Source of the DNA: Aquimarina sediminis
GTDB taxonomy: Bacteria > Bacteroidota > Bacteroidia > Flavobacteriales > Flavobacteriaceae
Length of the DNA: 64,000 nucleotides
Reading direction: 5' to 3'
NCBI RefSeq assembly: GCF_002895435.1
Contig: NZ_POYJ01000003.1
Location: forward strand, 62,001-126,000
Under the pieces are notes generated by a model that saw nothing but the letters and a program-made list of their open reading frames with translations, searched no databases and was not told where the DNA came from. A program made the position numbers and the translations under genes. Positions within the stretch are counted from its first letter, which is position 1; every line of letters begins with the position of its first letter. Positions 45,956 to 53,001 of the stretch are shown piece after piece.

Positions 45956-47098
45956 TTAGCCGAATTGTTTAATTAATTTATCAAAATCAGCCGAAGAATT
46001 ATATACATTAGAAGAAACACGCATAGCCGTCCCTCGAAAAGAGACAAAAACATTTTCTTGTTTTAAAGTAGACTTCAGCTTTTCTAAATTGATATGATCC
46101 GGCAGATAGATACCAAAAAGATGATGCGCCCTGTAAGGGTCATCTTCTATAAAACAACCTAATTCTTTTAATTGTTGTACAGCGGTTGTAGATATTGTTT
46201 TGCAATATTTCTGGATTGCCAAGGGAGACCATTCTATCAATTGTTCGATAGCACGAATTAACATGGGAGTTAATACAAAGTTGCTGGATTCGCCAACAGA
46301 ATATCGGGCTGCTTTCTCCTGATAGCGATCTTCATATTGGGTTAGCCCTGCAAAATCTTCGCTATTATAACGATTCATCCAGTTATGCTCTATAGGGGTG
46401 CCGTTGTTAAAAGAATCACTGTAGTAGGCTACGCCAGTGGAATAAGGACCTAATAGCCATTTATAACCTGCACAGATTAGGGCGTCTGGGGCTATTTCTG
46501 AGATAGAAAAAGGAAGAGCCCCGATACTTTGGGTACCATCAATAATCAAAAAAGCATTTATTGCGTTGGTTTTTTCGCGTATAGCCTTTAGATCAAATAA
46601 AGTGCCATCAGCCCAATGTATATTCGGCATGGCGACTACTGCAGTTTTTTTGGTAATGGCATTCAGGATATTTTTATTCCAGAGTTTACCTCTGTCTTTA
46701 AAATTTTTGGGAGGTTTGACCACGGTAATCCTTGCCCCCTTCTTTTTTGCAACTTCCTGCCATACATATACATTACTTGGAAATTGCTCATCTACCAGTA
46801 TGATTTCATCTCCTTGTTGTATTGGAGTGTTCTGAGCAGCATTGGCAATACCGTAGGAAGCAGAGGGGATGATCGCTATATTATTATGATCAGGTGCATC
46901 TATCAAAGTAGCAAATCGTTGTTTTAACACTTCTCTTTTAGAAAAAAAATCTTCAGCAACAATTTCGTTAGGTCTCGCTTTTTGGGTAACTGCAGCAAGA
47001 CCAATTTGGGTTACTGATTTTAATTGAGGAGCCATATAAGCACCATTTAAATAGGTGATGTCATCAGAGAGATCAAAGAGGTGTTTTTGATGTTGCAT
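45956..47098 (-). CDS. Class V aminotransferase (PLP-dependent)
   Basis: 380 residues, fold type I, related to cysteine desulfurases and kynureninases. Family marks are YLNGAYMAPQLKSV, the VVAMPNIHWADGTLFDL strand, LIIDGTQSIGALPFS (Asp contacting the PLP ring) and the PLP Lys in CAGYKWLLGPYSTG. The C-terminal domain ends SSNVYNSSADFDKLI. No catalytic Cys in the desulfurase loop position is evident, so an aminotransferase or lyase reaction fits better than desulfuration. The substrate is unknown. It lies upstream of mfd on the same strand, but mfd has its own promoter. Confidence 0.82.
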   Translation of the reverse strand: MQHQKHLFDLSDDITYLNGAYMAPQLKSVTQIGLAAVTQKARPNEIVAEDFFSKREVLKQRFATLIDAPDHNNIAIIPSASYGIANAAQNTPIQQGDEIILVDEQFPSNVYVWQEVAKKKGARITVVKPPKNFKDRGKLWNKNILNAITKKTAVVAMPNIHWADGTLFDLKAIREKTNAINAFLIIDGTQSIGALPFSISEIAPDALICAGYKWLLGPYSTGVAYYSDSFNNGTPIEHNWMNRYNSEDFAGLTQYEDRYQEKAARYSVGESSNFVLTPMLIRAIEQLIEWSPLAIQKYCKTISTTAVQQLKELGCFIEDDPYRAHHLFGIYLPDHINLEKLKSTLKQENVFVSFRGTAMRVSSNVYNSSADFDKLIKQFG

Positions 47099-47346
47099 GT
47101 ATGTGCTATTTGAAAATATACTGTAAAAAAAGAGAAAGTAAATATTACGATCTCACCTTTGTAAAGGTATTTATTAAGGAAAGTAAAATAAAAGACATAG
47201 AGGTTAAAAGAATCTTAATTCTATAAGGTTTGGAGGAAAAATATCAGAAAACTTATTAAAAACAGCAAATAAATAGATAAGTATAGGCTTTAAAAACCAG
47301 TGTTTGGAGCTTTTTTTAGGGATTAGAAAAAAAATAAAAAAAAATT

Positions 47347-47373
47347 CGCCAGTTTCAATTTTTGAAACTGGCG
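47347..47373 (-). terminator. Strong minus-strand terminator with no gene in front of it
   Basis: CGCCAGTTTCAA at 47347-47358 and TTGAAACTGGCG at 47362-47373 form a perfect 12-base stem with a 3-base loop. On the minus strand it is followed by AATTTTTTTTTATTTTTTT. It would end a transcript coming from higher coordinates, yet no minus-strand ORF of any size lies there. Confidence 0.7.
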
Positions 47374-47548
47374 TGCATTATTATTGCAAAGTAAATGATT
47401 ACAGAATTGTCAAAAAACACAACATCGATATGCTAAAACATAATAACAGTATCAATAAAACATCCAATTTTTTAATCCTGACCAGGGTAGGACTATGTCG
47501 GGATAAAATTTTGGATTGTGTAGGGTACGGTTACCCCGTTTTTGTTTT

Positions 47549-47618
47549 CAGCTATTTGCTGATTTTTTGCAATTCCCAAGATTCTCCCATACTTCGGTAT
47601 GGGAGGATTTTTAATCTT
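47549..47618 (+). terminator. Tandem hairpins, one with a UUCG tetraloop
   Basis: CAGC-TATTT-GCTG at 47549-47561 is followed by ATTTTTT. Then CTCCCATAC-TTCG-GTATGGGAG at 47584-47605 forms a 9-base stem closed by the very stable C(UUCG)G loop. It is flanked by AAGATT/AATCTT arms (47578-47583, 47613-47618) with a TTTTT run. Both look like intrinsic terminators on the plus strand, again with no recognisable gene in front. Confidence 0.55.
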
Positions 47619-47637
47619 GAAATATAAGGAAAAAAAT

Positions 47638-47675
47638 ACAGTCATGATTTTGTAAAATAAGTTATGGCTGTTTTA
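47638..47675 (+). repeat. 38-base hairpin repeat, copy 1
   Basis: The first of two direct copies (the other at 48485-48522) differing at 3 of 38 positions. Each starts ACAGTCATGAT, ends ATGGCTGTTTTA and can fold into a terminator-like hairpin followed by TTTTA. The two copies bracket the two small genes at 47810-48393. Confidence 0.6.
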
Positions 47676-47809
47676 TTTTTAAGATAAAGTATATAGTTTT
47701 AAAAAATGAAACTTACTGTTTGTATTTTGGCAGTATGAGTAGAAATTATAAGTTTCATAACAAGCCTGGGTTGTATTTTGTCAATATCACAATTGCTTTA
47801 TTATAACAT

Positions 47810-48091
47810 ATGATTAAACCCTTTTTTTATTTATTCATTTTTTTACTTTTAGTTTCTTGCCAGAAAGATAATGATAACTATGAAAAATCATTGAAGCTAA
47901 AGGAAGGAATGCCTATTGATAGTTTAATAAGAATTATGGGGAAACCTAATGGTACATACATAGATAGTATGTCTTCCGATAAAAAACTTGTGGTTTATTA
48001 TTATTATCCTACTACAAGCTCTCATTCTGATAATATTAAAGTTTATGTAGACTCTACAAAAATTTCAAGAATAGATAACGATATGGAATAA
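47810..48091 (+). CDS. Small BamE/OmlA-like lipoprotein
   Basis: 93 residues. The signal peptide FFYLFIFLLLVSC gives a lipobox Cys, followed by QKDNDN. The mature part, LKEGMPIDSLIRIMGKPNG...VVYYYYP, resembles the SmpA/OmlA (BamE) fold, in which a G-M-s-x-x-x-V/L-x-x-x-x-G-x-P helix-turn is followed by a beta-sheet. Small lipoproteins of this fold occur outside the Bam complex in many roles, including as immunity-like or inhibitor proteins. It starts 11 bases before the next small gene, so the two are likely co-transcribed. It sits in a hairpin-rich accessory islet. Confidence 0.65.
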   Translation: MIKPFFYLFIFLLLVSCQKDNDNYEKSLKLKEGMPIDSLIRIMGKPNGTYIDSMSSDKKLVVYYYYPTTSSHSDNIKVYVDSTKISRIDNDME

Positions 48092-48102
48092 ATAAGAAAA
48101 GG

Positions 48103-48393
48103 ATGAATGAAATTTGTTTTAGTTTAATTATTAGAGATGAAGTAGTAATAGATGAAGATTATATGATTGATGATTTCATTTCCTTTGCTGAAAGTTCTCA
48201 CGTATCTATAGGGGGTAATGTAGATAATGGATTCTGTTTTTGTCTTGAAAAAGGAGAAATTTCATTATCTATTAAAAATGAATTTATAAAGTATCTATCA
48301 ACGAATTACTCTAAAGTATTTAGGAGTATTATCTTTAAAAAGTTTAATGAAAGACTTGATGAATTCGAAGAATATGAAAATGTTAGATTATGA
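48103..48393 (+). CDS. Small protein resembling the YggL (DUF469) family
   Basis: 96 residues. The layout (an N-terminal strand EICFSLIIRDE, then DDFISFAES, a GGNVDNGFCFCL strand and a C-terminal FKKFNERLDEFEEY) resembles the YggL 50S ribosome-associated family with its D-x-FI-x-F-x-E and GG segments. The match is by eye and remote. It could equally be an unrelated orphan. No signal peptide is present. It follows the BamE-like lipoprotein gene by 11 bases. Confidence 0.5.
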   Translation: MNEICFSLIIRDEVVIDEDYMIDDFISFAESSHVSIGGNVDNGFCFCLEKGEISLSIKNEFIKYLSTNYSKVFRSIIFKKFNERLDEFEEYENVRL

Positions 48394-48420
48394 ATTCTCC
48401 AACTCCCGTAAGAGTGATCG

Positions 48421-48466
48421 CTTGTGCTAGTTTGCAACTAGTACCATATCAGATTGGTAGTGCAAG
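48421..48466 (+). repeat. Cloverleaf-forming palindromic element (REP-like)
   Basis: A 46-base segment that folds as a three-way junction. The outer stem is CTTG(48421-48424)/CAAG(48463-48466) extended by two wobble pairs. Hairpin one is CTAGTT-TGC-AACTAG (48427-48441) and hairpin two is TACCA-loop-TGGTA (48442-48459). The compact shape resembles REP/BIME-type elements. No transposase is nearby. Confidence 0.45.
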
Positions 48467-48484
48467 AGTAAGAAAATAAAAAAG

Positions 48485-48522
48485 ACAGTCATGATCTTGT
48501 GAAATAGGTTATGGCTGTTTTA
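48485..48522 (+). repeat. 38-base hairpin repeat, copy 2
   Basis: The second copy of the element at 47638-47675, with three substitutions. It follows the small gene at 48103-48393 and can act as its terminator. Confidence 0.6.
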
Positions 48523-48634
48523 GCTTAGACTTGTACCAAAACAATAATCACACTTATGAATTTCCATTGTGAGCAAATATATCCTTAAAACAGATCAATT
48601 CTGGGGTAAAACGCCCAAGAACCTGTATCATAAC

Positions 48635-48800
48635 GGTCAGTAGGTAGTAAAAGACGCCTCGTAGGTCGTTGTCCTTGTGGTTATAGGGGCTTTGAGACGG
48701 GTGTTACCCCGTTCTTAACACCCTGTAGGGGGTGTCCAATGCCCTAAAACCCGTTCATGACACCCTGATGAGTGTAGGTAGACGGTCTGTAGGGCGTGTT
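48635..48800. repeat. G+C-rich segment with short internal repeats
   Basis: Visibly richer in G and C than its A+T-rich surroundings. The motif GTAGG plus a GTGT/TTGT-type end occurs at 48661, 48725 and 48789, exactly 64 bases apart. CCCGTTC...ACACCCTG occurs twice with a 42-base offset (48708 and 48750). ACGGG/CCCGT (48697-48712) and ACACCC/GGGTGT (48718-48735) form hairpins. No ORF with coding character spans it. Confidence 0.5.
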
Positions 48801-48966
48801 AAACAGTATTTAGTTTTTATATCAAACTATTTAGACATTTGGGTCTACGCCAAAAAAATGAGTTAGCTATACTTTTTTGTGGCATAAACTTTGAGCGTCA
48901 ATCTCGAAGTAAGAAATGTGATCCTATTCGTTTCATACTGGGGGTATAACTAAAATTTTAAAAAGA

Positions 48967-49683
48967 ATGAAATACGTATATATGATGATTCTGATAGGAA
49001 TCTTAATACAACTAACAGCATGTAAAGGTTTAAATGCAAAAATGTATCCCAATAAAGTACCAGATGAATATGACGCCATAAAAATGAAAGTTAAAGGGCT
49101 AGATGGGTGGATGCCTAATAGAAATGTTACCTATGGAGAATATGAAGCACTTAAAATAAAAAGAGGATGGACCAAAGGAAGTGAAGCTTTGTTATTTCCC
49201 GATATAAACGTAAATACCGAAAAAAGCCAAAAAACCAGATTTACTCAAAAAACGGCAGATGGAAAAATGGCAGATGTTCATCTTTTGGAGATATGTACCC
49301 GAAAAGGATTTGAATTACAACTTGGAGATATTTTTGAAATAGATAATACAAATGGAACTCACTTTTTTATGGGAACCATCACTCCGCAGGATAGTTTGGG
49401 TAATAAATGGAGTTTTATTCAGGATGTAGCAAACTATAATCATGAGTTGCAGATTACAGATCAAAAAGGAAATAAAATGACGCTAGAGGGCAATACTTTT
49501 AGGTTGGAAGATAAAATCATTGCCGGATATCAAAGCGGAGTATTCGAAAAGAACTGGACCGCATTCTCAACTTATATCTGGATAAAAGAAGACGTATTAC
49601 CTGAACATAAATTGGTAGTGGCGAGTATGCTAACTGCACTTTTGAGTCGAGAAAGGATTAGTTGTAGCCAATCAGAAGAATAG
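48967..49683 (+). CDS. Hypothetical lipoprotein
   Basis: I do not recognise this protein of 238 residues. The signal peptide MMILIGILIQLTAC ends at a lipobox Cys followed by KGLNAK. The mature chain is mixed alpha/beta, with TRFTQKTADGKMADVHLLEICTRKGFELQLGDIFEI, which looks like a small beta-barrel or sandwich, and a Cys pair near the ends. It stands alone at the edge of the accessory islet, between a G+C-rich repeat region and a strong terminator. Confidence 0.75.
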   Translation: MKYVYMMILIGILIQLTACKGLNAKMYPNKVPDEYDAIKMKVKGLDGWMPNRNVTYGEYEALKIKRGWTKGSEALLFPDINVNTEKSQKTRFTQKTADGKMADVHLLEICTRKGFELQLGDIFEIDNTNGTHFFMGTITPQDSLGNKWSFIQDVANYNHELQITDQKGNKMTLEGNTFRLEDKIIAGYQSGVFEKNWTAFSTYIWIKEDVLPEHKLVVASMLTALLSRERISCSQSEE

Positions 49684-49753
49684 TAAACTAAATCATAGTC
49701 TTGATAGCTATTAAGATGGTACTATTATAATAAGTTAAAAAGATAAGGGTAAC

Positions 49754-49786
49754 AAAAAAGCGAGTCAACTATTGATCTCGCTTTTT
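49754..49786 (+). terminator. Terminator of the hypothetical lipoprotein gene
   Basis: AAAAAAGCGAG at 49754-49764 pairs with CTCGCTTTTT at 49777-49786 around a 12-base loop. Confidence 0.85.
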
Positions 49787-49963
49787 AGGTTTTATATACC
49801 CACCTTCGTGAGGTGAGTGTAGCTTTATGTCTTCTCATGGCCTATCGGTGTATTGCATAACTCGAAGAAGCCGGAAGTTCTTTTAAAAAGTTAATAAAAG
49901 GTTTAAAATTTAAGGTTACTCTAATCGTGTATTCGGTTTTCATATCGTATTATTTTTAGATTA

Positions 49964-50212
49964 TTAATTTCTTTGGTTATCATATAAACAATTGCCGTGC
50001 CAAAAATGAATAACCTTTGCGAATGCAATTATATCAAGGAATGACAAGGATTGAGTTTTATGGATAGTAATGTTTTGAAAATTTATATTCTCACTATTAT
50101 GTGCATAATTTGGGTTTAACTCTAATTTTTTTTCAATTTTTTCGCTCAGTCCTGAAAAATGAAACTCATATGTTTTATCATTGCCACATAAATCAATAGC
50201 AATAGTGTTCAT
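49964..50212 (-). CDS. Possible small hypothetical protein
   Basis: 82 residues from the ATG at 50212 (the frame continues to 50254). Composition is protein-like, with IAIDLCGNDKTYEFHFSG and ENINFQNITIHKTQSL strands and a C-terminal helix. I know no family. It lies alone in the gap before the secretion operon, and a non-coding reading is possible. Confidence 0.35.
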   Translation of the reverse strand: MNTIAIDLCGNDKTYEFHFSGLSEKIEKKLELNPNYAHNSENINFQNITIHKTQSLSFLDIIAFAKVIHFWHGNCLYDNQRN

Positions 50213-50616
50213 ATTAGAGTGTAAAAACACATGCAGAACAAATTTTAACAACATTTATGGTAACATATATAGAGGTTGTAACATTAAGAGATAGTACTAT
50301 TATTAATGATATAGAGTATGCGAGAGTAGCAATATTAAAATAAGTATAGTTGCTAACCTGTTATTAAAGCCAAAGAATGAATCATTAACATGGGAAGAAG
50401 ACAGAGATTGAATAATAATTAAAGCTTATAAATAGAGGATGTCATAAAGATTTATGGAACTATATTTTTTTTTAAACCTTATTTTTACAACCATTTTTTA
50501 GAATGGAAGATGTTTTAGAATACATCCTAAAAATGCGCTCATAAAGCAAATGATTAGATTTAGTAAACCAATAAAAATGTAAAGGCCCTATCGGGCTCTA
50601 AAAACAATAAAAATAA
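50213..50616. other. Leader region of the secretion/pilus operon
   Basis: About 400 A+T-rich bases upstream of the 13-gene operon. TAGATTTA at 50555-50562 is a one-mismatch -7 element, but no -33 TTG is found. A short hairpin GCCC-TATC-GGGC at 50584-50595 lies 21 bases before the pseudopilin start. Nothing else is recognisable. Confidence 0.4.
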
Positions 50617-51027
50617 ATGAAAAAAGTCCTACCCGCCAAAATAAAGGCCTTTAACCTGCAAGAGATGTTATTGGTACTGGCAATTATAGGAATATTGCTA
50701 TTAATAGCATTGCCTAATTTTTTGCCTTTGATCGCGCAAACCAAAGCGCAAGAAGCAAAAATTCAGCTTAAGACGATCAGTAATATGCAAACCCAATATC
50801 GTTACCTTAATTCTAAATATTCTATGGATTTTACAGAGCTTAATTACGAGGCTCCAAAAACAGTAAAATCTGGCGGAACTGCCAATTATAGTTATGAGGT
50901 ATTAGAAGCTACCATATCTAATTTTAAGGCTAGAGCAACTGCTGTAGTGGATTTTGATGGTGATGGTGTATTTAATGTGTGGGAAATCAGTGAAGACGGT
51001 AGTCCAAAACAAATTATAAAGGACTAA
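50617..51027 (+). CDS. Major pseudopilin (GspG/PilA-like)
   Basis: 136 residues and the first gene of the operon. The prepilin leader is short and basic (KKVLPAKIKA), followed by FNLQEMLLVLAIIGILLLIALPNFL. The Glu at mature position 5 and the hydrophobic helix are standard, but the residue before the expected cleavage is Ala, not the usual Gly. The globular part ends with DFDGDGVFNVWEIS, like the calcium-binding C-terminal loop of GspG. It would be the main subunit of a periplasmic pseudopilus. The stop overlaps the peptidase start by one base (TAATG). Confidence 0.85.
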   Translation: MKKVLPAKIKAFNLQEMLLVLAIIGILLLIALPNFLPLIAQTKAQEAKIQLKTISNMQTQYRYLNSKYSMDFTELNYEAPKTVKSGGTANYSYEVLEATISNFKARATAVVDFDGDGVFNVWEISEDGSPKQIIKD

Positions 51028-51509
51028 TGCTTCTAGTCAAAATAATAATCATAGGTATTCTGGGGATAATTGCCTATCAAGATTTTAAAGATAGAAAAGT
51101 CTATGGCTTTGTCTTTCCTGTTTTGATCGGCTTACTAGGTCTTTTACATTATCAAAATGTAAATCATATTAATTTTCTGTATGCCGTGTTGATCAATCTG
51201 GGAGTTCTTATTGTTATTATGGGAATATTATACTTATATACTTTGATAAAAATAAAACGACCTTTTTTTGAAGAAGTATTTGGAGTGGGGGATCTTTTGT
51301 TTTTTCTGGCTCTGGGAGTGGGGTTTCCAACAGTTACCTTTATAATCCTATTGGTGTTTTCGTTGCTTTTTTCACTTGTTGCATGGTTAGTGGTAAAAAA
51401 AAGTGCAAAACACAATACAATTCCACTCGCTGGGTATATGTCGGTGTTCTTAGGCGTAATATGTATAGCATATTGGAGTACTAACATTTTAACTTTATAT
51501 CTGATATGA
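51027..51509 (+). CDS. Minimal prepilin peptidase (A24 aspartic protease)
   Basis: 160 residues with about six hydrophobic helices. The two catalytic aspartates fit the A24 pattern: AYQDFKDRKV (first Asp) and GVGDLLFFLALG (GxGD motif). The protein starts directly with the protease core. The N-terminal cytoplasmic zinc/methyltransferase domain of PilD/GspO is missing, so it should cleave prepilins without N-methylating them. The start overlaps the pseudopilin stop by one base and the stop overlaps the ATPase start by 4 bases. It is dedicated to this operon by position. Confidence 0.85.
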   Translation: MLLVKIIIIGILGIIAYQDFKDRKVYGFVFPVLIGLLGLLHYQNVNHINFLYAVLINLGVLIVIMGILYLYTLIKIKRPFFEEVFGVGDLLFFLALGVGFPTVTFIILLVFSLLFSLVAWLVVKKSAKHNTIPLAGYMSVFLGVICIAYWSTNILTLYLI

Positions 51510-52924
51510 GTAATGTAAAAACATATGAAATACCTGTAGATTTAAAGCAATTGATTACATCCAATCAAGCATTTCATTATAGGATAGTACCTGTTGCTAA
51601 AGAAGAAGGAGTACTTAAGTTAAAAACAGATAATCAGGATATAAAAGGTTTACAAAATGAGTTGACTATTATTTTAGGTTGTCCTGTAGATATTGCGCTA
51701 GAAACCAAAGAAGAGATACAATCCTATTTAACCTTTAATTATAGAAAAACTACTGTTTCTTCTAGCGAAAAATTGCAATACGAAGATCAGTTTTTACAAA
51801 AACTGATTGCTACAGCCAAGGATTTTGGCAGTAGTGATATCCATATGGAGCCCTACGAGAAGTTATGTAGAGTGCGCTTTCGATTAGATGGAAAACTAAA
51901 AGAGCAGTATACCATCTCTAATACCGAATATCCACAGCTGGTTAACCAGATTAAAATACAATCAGGTCTTGATATTTCACAAAAACGATTAGCACAAGAT
52001 GGGCGAATCACATTTAAAGAAGGAACAGACGAGTTTGATATCAGGGTATCTACCATGCCTACCTTGTATGGAGAAAAAATTGTACTTAGATTGCTTAATC
52101 GCAATACTCAGGAGGTATCACTAAACGATTTAGGTTTTACAGAAGAAGAAATAGAAGAATATCGTGAAGCCATAAAAAAACCACAAGGGATTATATTGAT
52201 TTCTGGACCTACAGGATCGGGTAAAACGACCACTCTTTATGCTACCTTAAAAGAACTAAATAAAGAAACTACTAATATTCTTACGATCGAAGATCCTATA
52301 GAATATACACTGCAAGGGATCAATCAGGTACAGCTTAGAGAAGATATCGAGTTTGATTTTCCGGCAGCATTACGAGCATTTTTACGCCAGGATCCTGATA
52401 TTATTATGGTAGGAGAGATCAGAGATGACCGTACAGCAGGGATGGCCATAAAAGCGGCATTAACAGGACATTTGGTGCTTTCTACTATACATACCAATTC
52501 TGCATGGGCAACGATTTCCAGATTGATTGATATGAAAGTACCTGCTTTTTTACTGGCTAATACGATAGCCATGAGTATCGCCCAACGATTAGTAAGACAA
52601 CTTTGTCCACATTGTAAAACAAAGAAACATGCAGAAACAAGAGATTTTCCTCAGGGTTTCGAAATCCCCAAAAAAATGGAACAACACTATGTCGCAGTAG
52701 GATGTAATCATTGTTATCATACGGGGTATATGGGGCGTAAAGCGATATATGAAATACTGCCTATTACCAAAGAATTAGAAACAGCAATTCGACATAATGA
52801 ATTGCAGATAGATGCCTATATAGAAAAACGAAAAATAAACACATTACAAGATAACGCCATACGCATGGTCGCCGATGGAGAAACTTCGGTAGAAGAGGTG
52901 TATGCTTTGCTGGCAGATAATTAA
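51506..52924 (+). CDS. Type II secretion / pilus assembly ATPase (GspE/PilB)
   Basis: Cytoplasmic hexameric ATPase of 472 residues that drives pseudopilus assembly. The N-terminal domain is short. The catalytic core has Walker A GPTGSGKTTTLYATL, an Asp box (TIEDPIEYT), Walker B IIMVGEIRDDRTAGMA and a His box (GHLVLSTIHTNSA). A tetra-cysteine zinc site (CPHCKTKKH, CNHCYHTGYMGR) is typical of GspE/PilB and absent from PilT. No separate retraction ATPase lies in the operon. Confidence 0.94.
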   Translation: MSNVKTYEIPVDLKQLITSNQAFHYRIVPVAKEEGVLKLKTDNQDIKGLQNELTIILGCPVDIALETKEEIQSYLTFNYRKTTVSSSEKLQYEDQFLQKLIATAKDFGSSDIHMEPYEKLCRVRFRLDGKLKEQYTISNTEYPQLVNQIKIQSGLDISQKRLAQDGRITFKEGTDEFDIRVSTMPTLYGEKIVLRLLNRNTQEVSLNDLGFTEEEIEEYREAIKKPQGIILISGPTGSGKTTTLYATLKELNKETTNILTIEDPIEYTLQGINQVQLREDIEFDFPAALRAFLRQDPDIIMVGEIRDDRTAGMAIKAALTGHLVLSTIHTNSAWATISRLIDMKVPAFLLANTIAMSIAQRLVRQLCPHCKTKKHAETRDFPQGFEIPKKMEQHYVAVGCNHCYHTGYMGRKAIYEILPITKELETAIRHNELQIDAYIEKRKINTLQDNAIRMVADGETSVEEVYALLADN

Positions 52925-53001
52925 ATAGTATGAAATCGACTATGTCATCAAAATGGATAGCAAATCATATCAGAGAATTAAAAAGGACTAAGAAAATAAA
53001 G

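Noticed and set aside
46566..46927. Two overlapping plus-strand ORFs inside the class V aminotransferase gene
   Set aside because: Antisense to a real gene with intact motifs; no signals of their own.
47304..47627. 107-residue plus-strand ORF
   Set aside because: It spans three strong hairpins and has an erratic composition. It may contain a decayed gene remnant, but I cannot support a product.
47374..48966. tRNA gene or intact insertion sequence in the islet
   Set aside because: No T-loop GGTTCGAATC-type motif, no acceptor-stem pairing of tRNA length, and no transposase frame or terminal inverted repeats with target duplications.
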